From: Halorussus halophilus | GTDB lineage: Archaea > Halobacteriota > Halobacteria > Halobacteriales > Haladaptataceae | Length of the DNA: 64,000 bases | Direction of reading: 5' to 3' | Assembly: GCF_008831545.1 (NCBI RefSeq) | Contig: NZ_CP044523.1 | Span: forward strand, 3,572,253-3,636,252 | Shown: one piece after another, positions 16,275-25,446 of the stretch | Layout: each line of letters begins with the position of its first letter | Position numbering within the stretch: the stretch's first letter is position 1 | Made by a program: the position numbers and the translations under genes | The notes under the pieces: generated by a model | Database searches by the model: none | What the model was told of the DNA's origin: nothing | Seen by the model: only the letters and a program-made list of their open reading frames with translations

Positions 16275-16400
16275 CCACCTTTTTTCTCGTCGGGTGCCTA
16301 CGCGCCGGAGGCGCTTGGCACCCTCCTCCAAAAAATCTGGACCAAAAAAATCGACGCTTGAAATCTGTGCGCGCCGCGCACAGATTTCGCACGTCTTCCA
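16275..16400 (+). repeat. Family B structured intergenic repeat, copy 3
   Basis: CCACCTTTTTTCTCGTCGGG at the head, then GTGCC...GGCACC closing a hairpin, CTCCAAAAAATCTGGACC, AAAAAAATCGACGCTTGAAA and the hairpin ATCTGTGCGCGC/GCGCACAGAT, ending GCACGTCTTCC. Sits between divergent hisG and the threonine synthase-like gene, so here it cannot be simply a terminator for a flanking ORF. The rest of the 16231-16569 gap carries only the promoters. Confidence 0.8.
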
Positions 16401-16569
16401 CGATTGGTTCGACTACAGTACAGCACCGCACAGCGAGGTCAACAGCCGTGCGCCGACCGCATTGGTGACCGACAATATCCACAAAAAGTTACAGAACTCG
16501 CGTTGCGTCGAATCGGCGGGTTTCGCAGGCACCCGAACCACCTTTTCCCGTGGGAGTCAATCGATTGGC

Positions 16570-17778
16570 ATGAACCACACTTTCGAGTGCATCTTCTGCG
16601 GTTCGAGGGCCGCCCCTGCCGACAAGTCTTCCTCGTGTACCGACTGCGGCGGCCCGCTCGAAGTCGCGCTCGACGCCGACGAACTGCCGAGTTCTCTTCC
16701 CGAAACCGACCGGCGAGACCTGTGGCGCTACGCCGACTTCCTGCCGACAGAGGGCATCACCCCGATTTCGATTGGCGAGGGCTGGACGCCACTGACCGAA
16801 CTTCCTACCGTCTCCGAGAACCCCACCGTCCTCCTGAAGAACGAGACGACCAATCCCACGTGGTCGTGGAAGGACCGCCTCGCTGCCGTGGTCGTTCCTC
16901 ACGCTGTCGCCGCAGGAGCAGAGAAAATCGCCACCTCGACCTCTGGCAACCACGGGAGCGCCATTGCCGCGTACGCCTCCCGTGCTGGAATCGAGCAGGT
17001 TCTCACTTTCGTCTCGCCGTCGAGCGAAACGCCCCACCATCGTCAGATGCGCGCCTACGGAGCCGAATCGCTGGCACTGACCGACTACGGGGAGCGCAAG
17101 AATCTGCTCCGAGAACTCGCCGACCGTGGCTGGTTCGTCGGGTACAACCTCCAGAACCGCTACACTGCGCAACCGTACGTCTACGAGGGCTACAAGACAA
17201 TCGCCTTCGAGTTGGTCGAGCAACTCGACAAGGTCCCCGACGCCATCGTCGCTCCGGTCGGTGCGGGTGATGGCTTCTACGGTATCTGGAAGGGATTCCG
17301 AGAACTCCGAGAACTCGGCATCGTCGAGACCACGCCCAAGATGGTCAGCGCCGAATCGGCAGAACGCCATCCCCTCGCCAAAGCCCACCAGTCAGACGCC
17401 GAGACGGTCGGCAGAGACGACGGCCCGGAACCACTCAGTACCTCCACGATGGGCACTACCTCTGGGACTCACGCACTCCAAGCAGTTCGAGACTCCGACG
17501 GCGCGGCCTACGCCGCCGACCGAGAGACGGTCGAACAGGCAATCAGAGACTGCGGCCACGACGGCATCTTCCTCGAACCGGCCTCGGCGCTCGCGCCCGC
17601 AGTCGTCTTGCAAGCCATCGCAGACAACCAACTCGACGCCTCAGACACCGTCGTTTGCGTCGGTACTGGTGCAGGCGTCGCGTGGCCCGAGAAGACGGTG
17701 GAGGCCGTGGGAACTGCGCCGACCGTCGAACCGACCGTGGAGGCAGTTGCCGAGGCAGTTTCGCTCGACTTGGACTGA
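16570..17778 (+). CDS. Threonine synthase-like PLP enzyme
   Basis: 402 residues. N-terminal zinc-ribbon-like start (FECIFCGSR...CTDCGGPLEV) is followed by the fold-type II PLP domain: PLP-lysine in PTWSWKDRLAAV near residue 99, STSGNHGSA near 122 and the glycine-rich VGAGDGFYG near 222. The zinc-ribbon form is typical of archaeal threonine synthases (O-phosphohomoserine to threonine). The active-site segment WSWKD differs from the common GSFKD, and haloarchaea have paralogues, so the exact substrate is not certain. A TATA-like CCACCTTTTCCC lies about 28 bp before the ATG. Confidence 0.8.
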   Translation: MNHTFECIFCGSRAAPADKSSSCTDCGGPLEVALDADELPSSLPETDRRDLWRYADFLPTEGITPISIGEGWTPLTELPTVSENPTVLLKNETTNPTWSWKDRLAAVVVPHAVAAGAEKIATSTSGNHGSAIAAYASRAGIEQVLTFVSPSSETPHHRQMRAYGAESLALTDYGERKNLLRELADRGWFVGYNLQNRYTAQPYVYEGYKTIAFELVEQLDKVPDAIVAPVGAGDGFYGIWKGFRELRELGIVETTPKMVSAESAERHPLAKAHQSDAETVGRDDGPEPLSTSTMGTTSGTHALQAVRDSDGAAYAADRETVEQAIRDCGHDGIFLEPASALAPAVVLQAIADNQLDASDTVVCVGTGAGVAWPEKTVEAVGTAPTVEPTVEAVAEAVSLDLD

Positions 17779-17826
17779 AAACTCCGTCCCGATGGTTTGA
17801 CACCCCTCGCCCGAGAAGACGGAGCC

Positions 17827-19116
17827 ATGACGACGCTCCAAATCGTGGGCGGGCAGGTACTACGCCCGGACATGACCGTCGAAGACGGCGACGTGCTGGT
17901 AGACGCAGACGAAGGGACGATTCTTGCAGTCGGCGAGACCCCAGCGGGCGACGAGACGCTCGACGCAGAAGGCAACCTCGTGATGCCGAGTCTGGTCAAC
18001 GCCCACGGGCACGCGGCGATGACGCTCCTGCGAGGCTACGCCGACGACAAGGAACTCGACGCGTGGCTACAGGAGGACATCTGGCCAGTCGAGGGCGCGC
18101 TCACTGCCGAGGACGTGCGCGTCGGCACCGACCTCGCGCAGTTGGAGATGATTCGGTCGGGGACGACCGCCTTCGCGGACATGTACTTCGAAGTGCCGGA
18201 AGTCGTCGAATCCGTCGAAAAAGCCGGTCTACGTGCCCGCGTCGGCCACGGGGTCGTGACCGTCGGCAAGGACGAGCAAGCAGCCCGAGAGGACTTCCAG
18301 ACGAGCCTCGACGTCGCCAAAGAATTCGACGGCGCGGCAGGAGGCAGAATCAAGACTGCGGTCATGCCCCACAGCCTGACGACCGTCGCAGAAGAGTATC
18401 TGCGCGAATACGTCGCCAAGGCCCGCGAAGCGGAAATCCCGCTTCACTACCACGCCAACGAGACGCGCCACGAAGTCGATCCAATCGTCGAGGACGAAGG
18501 CAAACGACCGCTCGAATACGCCCGCGAACTAGACATGACCCAGCAATCGGACTTCGTCGCCCACGGCGTCCACACCGACGAGACCGAAATCGACCTCTTA
18601 GCCGAGTCGGGAACTGCGGTCGTCCACTGCCCGGCGTCGAACATGAAACTCGCCAGCGGGATGGCTCCCGTCCAGCAGATGCTCGATGCGGGTGTCACGG
18701 TCGGTCTCGGCACCGACGGTGCGGCCTCGAACAACGACTTAGACATGTTCGACGAGATGCGAGACGCCGCGATGCTCGGCAAGTTGTCCGCCGAGGACGC
18801 TAGCGCGGTGCCCGCCGAAGCAGTCGTGGAGATGGCGACGAGAGGAAGCGCGAGTGCGCTCGGCTTCGATAGCGGCCGAATCGAGGAAGGTGCGAACGCC
18901 GACATCGCCGTGCTGGACTTAGACGCCGCGCACCTCACGCCCCATCACGACCTCGTGAGTCACCTCGCGTACGCGGCCCGCGGGTCGGACGTTCGACACA
19001 CTATCTGTGACGGACAGGTCCTCATGCACGACCGGGACGTGCTGACCCTCGATGCGGCCGCAGTGCGGTCGAAGGCGGAGGAACACGCCGCCGCCGCAGT
19101 CGAGCGTGCCGAGTGA
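17827..19116 (+). CDS. Amidohydrolase, probable S-adenosylhomocysteine/5'-deoxyadenosine deaminase
   Basis: 429 residues of the MTA/SAH deaminase branch of metal-dependent amidohydrolases. Metal site: NAHGHAAMTLLRG near residue 60 (HxH), HYHANE near 207 with the following catalytic Glu, HGVH near 245 and LGTDGAASNNDLDM near 298 (Asp ligand). Family members deaminate SAH, 5'-deoxyadenosine or methylthioadenosine. SAH hydrolase lies about 1 kb downstream, which favours a role in SAH removal. Start MTTLQIVGG chosen over the upstream TTG. Confidence 0.88.
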   Translation: MTTLQIVGGQVLRPDMTVEDGDVLVDADEGTILAVGETPAGDETLDAEGNLVMPSLVNAHGHAAMTLLRGYADDKELDAWLQEDIWPVEGALTAEDVRVGTDLAQLEMIRSGTTAFADMYFEVPEVVESVEKAGLRARVGHGVVTVGKDEQAAREDFQTSLDVAKEFDGAAGGRIKTAVMPHSLTTVAEEYLREYVAKAREAEIPLHYHANETRHEVDPIVEDEGKRPLEYARELDMTQQSDFVAHGVHTDETEIDLLAESGTAVVHCPASNMKLASGMAPVQQMLDAGVTVGLGTDGAASNNDLDMFDEMRDAAMLGKLSAEDASAVPAEAVVEMATRGSASALGFDSGRIEEGANADIAVLDLDAAHLTPHHDLVSHLAYAARGSDVRHTICDGQVLMHDRDVLTLDAAAVRSKAEEHAAAAVERAE

Positions 19117-19308
19117 CGAATTATGTACAGATTTCTCTACGTGACAGCGAAGAAATGACTCGTTGACCTAATCGAGATTAAACGTTCTGCGGGCGTTCTA
19201 AACTTTCTAGACGAATATGTGGCTTTTATGGACTATCCGAACACCCCCCTGAACCATCCGAACGGCAGTCGGGGTTTAATGTGTCCTTTCGCATCAGGAC
19301 GATTTGCA

Positions 19309-20034
19309 ATGAACTCGAAACGAACCCTGACCGCCGTCGCGCTTGCTGGCCTTCTGCTCGTGTCGGCACTCGCGTCTGCGGGCAGTGTCGCAGGAAGTAC
19401 CGCCGCCAACGCAACGGCGAACGACAGCCTCTCCGTCTCCGTCGAAAACGTCGGCAACGACGGTGCGACGGTGATGGTCACCGCGAACGACTCTGCGGTC
19501 GCGAACGCCTCGGTGAGCGTCGAAGCGACTGACAACAACAGCACGTACGCGGGAGCGGGCGACTACGAGACGGGACCGGACGGGACCGTCTCGCTCCCCG
19601 AACCTGAACAGAACGTGACCGTCTCCGTCACGGCCGAGAGCGGCAACCTTTCGGAGACGACGACGGCGACGCTGACCACCGCCGAAGAGTCGGACGAACC
19701 GAAATCCTTCGGCCAGATGGTCTCCTCGTTCGTCCACCAGATGCTCAACGCGGGCGACACCGACGGCCCGCTCGGTCAGGCTATCTCGGAGTTCGTCACG
19801 TCGAACAACCCCGGTTCGGAACACAAGCCCGACCACGCTGGCAAGCCTGACGACGCAGGCAAGAAGGACACGGGCAAGCCCGCACACGCTGGCGGCCCCG
19901 ACAACAGCACCGCTGAAGGCGACGACGACCAGTCGCCCGGTAACTCCGGTAACGGCAACGACGAGACGGACGACGACAAGAAGGGCAACGGCAACGACAA
20001 GGCCAAGAAGGGCAACAACGGCAAAGGCAACTAA
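19309..20034 (+). CDS. Secreted protein with lysine-rich low-complexity tail
   Basis: 241 residues. Sec signal peptide (about 1-30, AGLLLVSALASAGSVAG), then an Asn/Ala/Thr-rich beta-type domain (DSLSVSVENVGNDGATVMV...) with many N-glycosylation sequons, and a helix near 150-175. From about residue 180 the tail is Lys/Asp/Gly/Asn-rich (KPDHAGKPDDAGKKDTGKP, later GNGNDKAKKGNNGKGN). A lysine-rich secreted tail is odd in a haloarchaeon, where surface proteins are nearly all acidic. No known family. Lies between the SAH deaminase and SAH hydrolase genes. Confidence 0.7.
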   Translation: MNSKRTLTAVALAGLLLVSALASAGSVAGSTAANATANDSLSVSVENVGNDGATVMVTANDSAVANASVSVEATDNNSTYAGAGDYETGPDGTVSLPEPEQNVTVSVTAESGNLSETTTATLTTAEESDEPKSFGQMVSSFVHQMLNAGDTDGPLGQAISEFVTSNNPGSEHKPDHAGKPDDAGKKDTGKPAHAGGPDNSTAEGDDDQSPGNSGNGNDETDDDKKGNGNDKAKKGNNGKGN

Positions 20035-20193
20035 CGCCCTCGCATCGCACTGCTGACCTGCTTCGTTTTTCGTGGACTGAATCGATCACGAACCACCGCG
20101 TCAACCTTTGGTACCGCACACCGAATCCGCCTTCGGTAGCGTTCGCTACTCCGCTTCGGTAGCGTTTTGGGCGCGGTCCCCATGTTTTCGCGT

Positions 20194-21477
20194 ATGGTAG
20201 ACTACCCGACGATTAGCGAGCAGGTAGACGACGTAGAATCTGCTCGCGCGGAAGGCCATCGAAAGATGGACTGGGCGCGCGAACACATGCCGATTCTCAC
20301 CGCGATTCAGGACGAGTTCGGCGACTCGAAGCCGTTCGACGGCCAGCGAATCGGGATGGCGATGCACGTCGAAGCCAAGACCGCAGTGCTGGTCGAGACG
20401 CTCGCCGAAGCGGGCGCGGACGTGGTGGTCACTGGCTGTAACCCGCTCTCCACGCACGACGACGTGAGCGCGGCACTCGACGAGCACCCGAACATCGACT
20501 CCTACGCGAAGCGCGGCGTGGACGACGAGGAGTACTACGAGGCCATCGAGGCCGTCATCGACCTCGAACCGACCATCACCGTGGACGACGGCATGGACCT
20601 CGTCGCGGCGATTCACGAGGACTACCCCGAACTCATCGACTCCATCGTCGGCGGTGCCGAAGAGACGACCACCGGCGTCCACCGACTGCGCGCGATGGAC
20701 GACGACGGCGCACTCGAATACCCCGTCTTCGCGGTCAACGACACGCCGATGAAGCGCCTGTTCGACAACGTCCACGGCACGGGCGAATCCTCGCTTGCGA
20801 ACATCGCCATGACCACGAACCTCTCGTGGGCGGGCAAGAACGTCGTCGTCGCGGGCTACGGCGACTGCGGTCGCGGCGTCGCCAAGAAGGCGTCGGGCCA
20901 GAACGCGAACGTCATCGTCACGGAAGTCGAACCCCGGCGCGCGCTCGAAGCCCACATGGAGGGCTACGACGTGATGCCGATGACCGAGGCGGCCGAAGTC
21001 GGCGACGTGTTCCTCACGACGACGGGCAACCGCGACGTGATTACGACGGAACACTTCGAGAAGATGCAAGACGGCGTCCTGCTCGCCAACGCAGGTCACT
21101 TCGACGTGGAGGTCAACTTAGACCAGCTTTCGGACCTCGCAGTCGCAGAGCGCGACGCCCGCGACGGCGTCCACGAATACGAGATGGCGGACGGTCGCCG
21201 CCTCAACGTCCTCGCGGAAGGTCGCCTCGTGAACCTCGCCTCGCCAATCGCGCTGGGCCACCCGGTCGAAGTCATGGACCAGAGCTTCGGCATCCAGTTC
21301 GTCTGCGTGCGCGAGATGGTGGAGAACGGCGAGACCTACGACGCCGGCGTCCACGACGTGCCGGACGAACTGGACAAGGAGATTGCCGAGATTAAATTGG
21401 AGGCCGAGGGCATCGAGTACGACGACCTCACCCCCGAGCAGGCCGACTACATGGGTAGCTGGGAACACGGGACGTAG
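20194..21477 (+). CDS. ahcY: Adenosylhomocysteinase (SAH hydrolase)
   Basis: 427 residues. Converts S-adenosylhomocysteine to adenosine and homocysteine, relieving product inhibition of methyltransferases. Signatures: MAMHVEAKTAVLVETLAEAGADV near residue 58, NDTPMKRLFDN in the centre, NAD-binding GYGDCGRGVAKKASG near 223 and the C-terminal motif LGHPVEVMDQSF. Length and archaeal short C-terminus are normal. ATG at 20194 is the family start; ATG 20182 and a TTG upstream are alternatives. Two GTAGCG words that could each pair with one CGCTAC lie upstream. Confidence 0.96.
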   Translation: MVDYPTISEQVDDVESARAEGHRKMDWAREHMPILTAIQDEFGDSKPFDGQRIGMAMHVEAKTAVLVETLAEAGADVVVTGCNPLSTHDDVSAALDEHPNIDSYAKRGVDDEEYYEAIEAVIDLEPTITVDDGMDLVAAIHEDYPELIDSIVGGAEETTTGVHRLRAMDDDGALEYPVFAVNDTPMKRLFDNVHGTGESSLANIAMTTNLSWAGKNVVVAGYGDCGRGVAKKASGQNANVIVTEVEPRRALEAHMEGYDVMPMTEAAEVGDVFLTTTGNRDVITTEHFEKMQDGVLLANAGHFDVEVNLDQLSDLAVAERDARDGVHEYEMADGRRLNVLAEGRLVNLASPIALGHPVEVMDQSFGIQFVCVREMVENGETYDAGVHDVPDELDKEIAEIKLEAEGIEYDDLTPEQADYMGSWEHGT

Positions 21478-21528
21478 ACACCTGCCCTTATACCAACGTT
21501 TTTCTCTCGGACGTTCGATAGGAGTACC

Positions 21529-22470
21529 ATGACCCTCCACCACGCCGCGGACCCGAGTGCGGAGGCCGAACCGTATCTCGACACACTCGGGAATCTCTGT
21601 GACTACTACGACGTAGACGCCGAATCGAAGTACGTCGAACTCGACGGTCCCGCCAGTCGTGTCCACTATCTAACCGCGGGCGAGGGACCGCCGCTCCTGC
21701 TCTTGCACGGTCTCGGTAGCACGGCCGCCGTCTGGATTCCGCTGCTCGACGCGCTGACTGACCACTTCACCGTCTACGTGCCCGAACGACCTGGACGGGG
21801 GCTTTCGTCTGCTGTAGACTACCGAAAGACCGGCTTCCGGCACTTCTCGGTCGATTACGTCGCGGACTTCCTCGACTCGCTCGGAATCGACGAGACTGCG
21901 GTGATGGGCAACTCGCTCGGCGGCTTTCAGGCGCTGGCGCTCGCCGTCGATTATCCCGAACGCGTTCAGAAACTCTGTCTCGTCGGCGCACCGGCGGGAC
22001 TCTCTCGGTCGGTTCCGTTCCTGTTCCGACTGTTTGACGTGCCACTGTTCGGTCGGTGGCTGTTCGACTACACGACTGCCGAGACGATTCCGGAAGCGCG
22101 CGCCGCGGCCCGGCGACTGGACGTGGTGGACGATTCGGCGCTCCCGGACTGTTACTTCGAAGTCGGACTTCTCGGCGAACAGTTGCCCGGCCAGCACGAG
22201 AGTCTCTGGTCGCTATTGGAAGCACTCGGGACGTTCCGGGGGATGCGTCAGCGGTTCGACCTCAGGGAGAAGTTGGCGGGGAGCGAAATCCCCACCCGAT
22301 TCGTCTGGGGCACCGAGGACTACTTCTGGCCGCCGGACGTCGGCGAGGAGACGGTCGAAGCCATGCCGAACGCCGAACTGGTCGTCCTCGACGGCGAGGG
22401 TCACGTGCCGTGGCTGGAACCCAACGCCGCCGCGGAGGAGGCCGTCGTGGAATTTCTGGCCGCCGAGTGA
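21529..22470 (+). CDS. Alpha/beta hydrolase
   Basis: 313 residues. Oxyanion segment LLLLHGLGS near residue 60, nucleophile elbow GNSLGG with Ser near 129, acid in WGTEDYFWPPD near 264 and catalytic His in GEGHVPWLE near 295. A cap domain covers about 150-220. Substrate unknown. It follows ahcY by 51 bp and is followed by a RidA gene 51 bp later, so the three may be co-transcribed. Confidence 0.88.
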   Translation: MTLHHAADPSAEAEPYLDTLGNLCDYYDVDAESKYVELDGPASRVHYLTAGEGPPLLLLHGLGSTAAVWIPLLDALTDHFTVYVPERPGRGLSSAVDYRKTGFRHFSVDYVADFLDSLGIDETAVMGNSLGGFQALALAVDYPERVQKLCLVGAPAGLSRSVPFLFRLFDVPLFGRWLFDYTTAETIPEARAAARRLDVVDDSALPDCYFEVGLLGEQLPGQHESLWSLLEALGTFRGMRQRFDLREKLAGSEIPTRFVWGTEDYFWPPDVGEETVEAMPNAELVVLDGEGHVPWLEPNAAAEEAVVEFLAAE

Positions 22471-22521
22471 TTGGCGACTGACGACGAGTAGCGTTTTGCT
22501 TTGCCACCGCCTGTACCACGC

Positions 22522-22911
22522 ATGGACCGCCGAAACGTCTCCAGTGGCACCGAGTGGGAACCGAAGGTCGGCTACTCGCGGGCAGTGCGCGTCGGCGACG
22601 AGGTACACGTCTCCGGCACGACAGCGACAGACGAAAACGGCAACCTCGTCGGCGCGGGCGACCCCTACGAGCAGACGAAGCAGACGCTCGCAAACGTGGT
22701 CTCTGCGCTCGAAGAAGCGGGCGCGAGCGTCGAGGACGTAGTGCGAACGCGAATCTACGTCACCGATATCGACCAGTGGGAGGCAGTCGGGCGAGCGCAC
22801 GGCGAGGTGTTCGGCGACGTGCGTCCGGCTACGAGCATGGTGCAGGTCGCGCGACTCATCGACCCCGAGATGCTCGTCGAAGTCGAAGCGGTCGCCAAGG
22901 TCGAAGTGTAG
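22522..22911 (+). CDS. RidA/YjgF family protein
   Basis: 129 residues; YjgF/YER057c/UK114 trimeric fold. Conserved region [37 protein letters not shown] contains the arginine that in RidA contacts the enamine/imine substrate. RidA proteins hydrolyse reactive 2-aminoacrylate from PLP enzymes; this branch could instead act on other enamines. Start MDRRNVSSG gives the standard N-terminus. Confidence 0.9.
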   Translation: MDRRNVSSGTEWEPKVGYSRAVRVGDEVHVSGTTATDENGNLVGAGDPYEQTKQTLANVVSALEEAGASVEDVVRTRIYVTDIDQWEAVGRAHGEVFGDVRPATSMVQVARLIDPEMLVEVEAVAKVEV

Positions 22912-22924
22912 GCCCGTCCCCGCT

Positions 22925-23797
22925 TTACTTGCCTCCGCGAACCACGTGCCCGTACTTCAGGAGCGCGACGAAGACGGTGCCGCCGATGGCGTTACCGACC
23001 GTCGCGAGCGCGAGGAATTCGAGATAGTCGAGCGGCGAAATGCTCGCCGACACAATAGTTCCCGCCAGTACTTCGACGTTGCCCGCGATGGAGTGGGGAA
23101 GGTGGGCCACGCCGATGCTCGTCGTGACGAGCCAGACGAAGAACACCCGCGAGGTGGTCTCTTGGGCGGCGGCGACGAGCCACGAGAGCAGGCCCATCAT
23201 CCACCCCGCGAGGACGCCGCCAGCGAGCAGAACGAGAGGTTCGTGTTCGACCAGTTTCGACGCGATGTCGGTGAAGGCGCTAGTCTCTGCGATGCCGTAC
23301 GCCGGAGCCAGATACACCATCGAGACGGCGAACACCGCGCCGCCGACGACGTTGCCCACGTAGACGATGCCCCAGAGACGGCCGAGTTGCCCGGGCGAGG
23401 CTTGCTTGTCGAGGACTGGGAGGACTGCCAGAGTCGTGTGTTCGGTGAACAACTCTGACCGTCCCAATACGACGAAGATGAACCCGACGGCGTAGGCGTT
23501 GGCGATGAGGAGGCTGGTCAGCGGTTCGCCCCACGCGCTTCCGACGAGCGTCGCCAGCACGGCCATGAGCAGGGGGCCGAAGCCGATGTCGAGACCCGCG
23601 GAGAGTGCCGAGAGAAAGAGGCCGCTCGCGGGCCGTTCGAGTTCGTTCAGCCCTTCGTCTATCTGTGAGGCCAGAATCGACTCTTTGGGCTTCTGCTGGT
23701 CGGTCGACCGGTCCTCGAACTCGTCGGTGTCGAGGTTCTGTGACGCCACTACTGTTCGAGATGTGAAGGAAGTGGAAAAATTGATTGGCCACCCCAC
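22925..23797 (-). CDS. Formate/nitrite transporter (FNT) family channel
   Basis: 290 residues with six hydrophobic helices after a roughly 60-residue acidic cytoplasmic N-terminus. Typical FNT features are ANAYAVGFIFVVLGRSELFTEHTTLAVLPVL around the first re-entrant loop and NVVGGAVFAVSMV and GLLSWLVAAAQETTSRVFFVW later. Pentameric channel for formate, nitrite or a similar small anion; substrate not evident. Start is uncertain: ATG at 23797 or GTG at 23749 (VASQNLDT), the latter being about 30 bp from a T-rich AATTTTTCC. Divergent from hjc. Confidence 0.85.
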   Translation of the reverse strand: MGWPINFSTSFTSRTVVASQNLDTDEFEDRSTDQQKPKESILASQIDEGLNELERPASGLFLSALSAGLDIGFGPLLMAVLATLVGSAWGEPLTSLLIANAYAVGFIFVVLGRSELFTEHTTLAVLPVLDKQASPGQLGRLWGIVYVGNVVGGAVFAVSMVYLAPAYGIAETSAFTDIASKLVEHEPLVLLAGGVLAGWMMGLLSWLVAAAQETTSRVFFVWLVTTSIGVAHLPHSIAGNVEVLAGTIVSASISPLDYLEFLALATVGNAIGGTVFVALLKYGHVVRGGK

Positions 23798-23832
23798 GAA
23801 TCGAGACCTCCACTTTCACCGCGCTTTCAGGG

Positions 23833-23840
23833 AACTTAAC
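23833..23840 (+). promoter_or_regulatory. TATA-like element upstream of the hjc region
   Basis: GGAACTTAACACC, centred about 28 bp before the ATG at 23865 and about 146 bp before the hjc ATG. It therefore points to a transcript that begins at the short upstream ORF and not at hjc itself. Confidence 0.45.
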
Positions 23841-23864
23841 ACCCAGAAGAGAGCAGTGCCCACA

Positions 23865-24002
23865 ATGAGTGAATCGACGGACCAAGTGAGAGAACCGACG
23901 GGCCGACGGAGCGAAACGTCGGGAAGTTGGAGCAAATCGCCGGGTCGCTCCATCGACCCGGCGGCCGTTCGGGGGTGTCTCGATGTCGAACGCCAAGGGT
24001 GA
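23865..24002 (+). CDS. Short ORF overlapping the hjc start (45 aa)
   Basis: ATG 28 bp after a TATA-like box, so it would be the first, leaderless ORF of the hjc transcript. It encodes a polar peptide beginning [15 protein letters not shown] and ending DVERQG, and its TGA lies 20 nt inside hjc in another frame. No known family. It may be a leader peptide whose translation delivers ribosomes to the hjc ATG, or simply untranslated sequence. Confidence 0.4.
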   Translation: MSESTDQVREPTGRRSETSGSWSKSPGRSIDPAAVRGCLDVERQG

Positions 24003-24483
24003 CAGACGCGAGCGCGAACTCGTCAACCGACTGGACGAGGCCGGGTTCGCAGTGATGCGCGCACCCGCCAGCGGGTCGGCGACGGAGCGCGAACTGCCGG
24101 ACGTGCTGGCGGGCGACGGCGACGTGTTCTACGCTATCGAAGCGAAGTCGAGCGCGGGCGACCCCATCTATCTCACCGGCGAGGAAGTCGAAGCGCTAGT
24201 CTACTTCAGTCAGAACTTCGGTGCGAAGCCGAAAATCGGGGTACGTTTCGACCGCGAGGACTGGTACTTCTTCCACCCTGCCGACGTGCATCAGACCGAC
24301 GGCGGCAACTACCGCGTAAAGAAGGAGACGGCTATCGAGGAAGGCGACCCGATGGAGAGTCTCCGAGGCGACAGCGGTGACGATGATGGCGACGACGATT
24401 CGGGTCACGGCGTCGAAGACGTGTTACAGGCCGTCGAACAGGGCGTCCTCTCGGTGGACGAGGCGACAGATATTCTGGAGTAG
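23983..24483 (+). CDS. hjc: Holliday junction resolvase
   Basis: 166 residues. Archaeal Hjc nuclease fold (PD-(D/E)xK type): [23 protein letters not shown] with the catalytic Glu, ELPDVLAG with the metal-binding Asp and YAIEAKSS with E-x-K, all in the first 60 residues. Resolves four-way junctions in recombination. The core ends near 120; the acidic linker ([11 protein letters not shown]) and small helical tail ([23 protein letters not shown]) go beyond minimal Hjc and may mediate a protein contact. Convergent with the SWIM gene. Confidence 0.94.
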   Translation: MSNAKGDRRERELVNRLDEAGFAVMRAPASGSATERELPDVLAGDGDVFYAIEAKSSAGDPIYLTGEEVEALVYFSQNFGAKPKIGVRFDREDWYFFHPADVHQTDGGNYRVKKETAIEEGDPMESLRGDSGDDDGDDDSGHGVEDVLQAVEQGVLSVDEATDILE

Positions 24484-24491
24484 TTCGCTCC

Positions 24492-25202
24492 CTACTGGGC
24501 CTCGACTCGGAAGTCTCCGAGTTCCGACTGGTCGTCCGGGAACTGCTCGGTGGAAGCTTCACCCCGGCGGCCGAGTCGGCCACGCGGGAACGAGTACCGG
24601 CGTAGGTGGTGTGGTTTCAACTCGTCTTCGCTGAGTCCCGCCGGAATCGGGTACAGTACCTCGACCACTACGTCGTCTGGATTGTAGCCTTCGTTGTTGG
24701 GATACTCCGCGACGGTGCAGTTCCGACCCGTGATTTCGACCTCGTCGGCTCTGCGGCCGCTCATCCGAACCACGACGAGCAGGTCGCCCGTCTCGCGGTC
24801 CAGTACAGTCTCGCCCGGTGCGAGCGCGCACGCCTCGCAGAACTGCGGTTCCTCGGCGTTCTCGTCTACGAACAACTCTTTGCCGCAGTTGGCGCAGGCG
24901 ACTGCTTTCTCGCCCGGCGCGGGGAGCAGTCCTTCGGTAATCTCCATGGCGACTCGCCGGATGTGCTTGCAGTGGGCCTGCCGGAAGACGTGGTCCGGGC
25001 AGGTGCAGCGACCACCGGACAAATCGACGGAGTACGTGTGGCCACTCTGACTTTCGATGTCGTAGACGCCGCCGCCGAGCGGCGTGACCGCCATTCGCTC
25101 CAGTCTGGCGCGCTGAGAGCGCATATCGAGGCTCCCCATGTCGGCCAGCGGCGCGAGCGTTGCTGGTGTCCGTGTGTGCTTGGAAGCAGTTGTGTGTTCC
25201 AT
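24492..25202 (-). CDS. SWIM zinc-finger protein
   Basis: 236 residues. SWIM motif CTCPDHVFRQAHCKH (CxC-x9-CxH form) near residues 68-82, embedded in a beta context (YDIESQSGHTYSVDLSGGRCTCP). Behind it is a second possible zinc site, CANCGKELF...CEAC. SWIM domains bind DNA or proteins and occur in many haloarchaeal paralogues; the role here is unknown. Convergent with hjc, stops 8 bp apart. A 416-bp gap upstream contains family B copy 4. Confidence 0.88.
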   Translation of the reverse strand: MEHTTASKHTRTPATLAPLADMGSLDMRSQRARLERMAVTPLGGGVYDIESQSGHTYSVDLSGGRCTCPDHVFRQAHCKHIRRVAMEITEGLLPAPGEKAVACANCGKELFVDENAEEPQFCEACALAPGETVLDRETGDLLVVVRMSGRRADEVEITGRNCTVAEYPNNEGYNPDDVVVEVLYPIPAGLSEDELKPHHLRRYSFPRGRLGRRGEASTEQFPDDQSELGDFRVEAQ

Positions 25203-25446
25203 GGCTTCCTCCTGTGTGCGGTGACCGGCCAGCAAAACAGCGTCTCCAACCCCCTCAGTGTCTCGATACCGGTCGATTCCGCGTACTAATCTGTAGGGGC
25301 TACACGACCCTAAGTGTTTCATCTGTCAGTGCAGGGGAATCCGGGTTGAGCGGGGTTTGAGGTTGACTTCGTGGCCATTTTCGTTTGGATAATTCCCGCT
25401 GGTTGCGGTGCGGTGGCGGCTCGGAGCGGAAGAGGTCCCAGTGACT

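Noticed and set aside
16018..16569. N-terminal extension of the threonine synthase-like ORF by 184 codons
   Set aside because: The extension runs through hisG antisense and family B; the zinc-ribbon start and TATA spacing fix the ATG at 16570.
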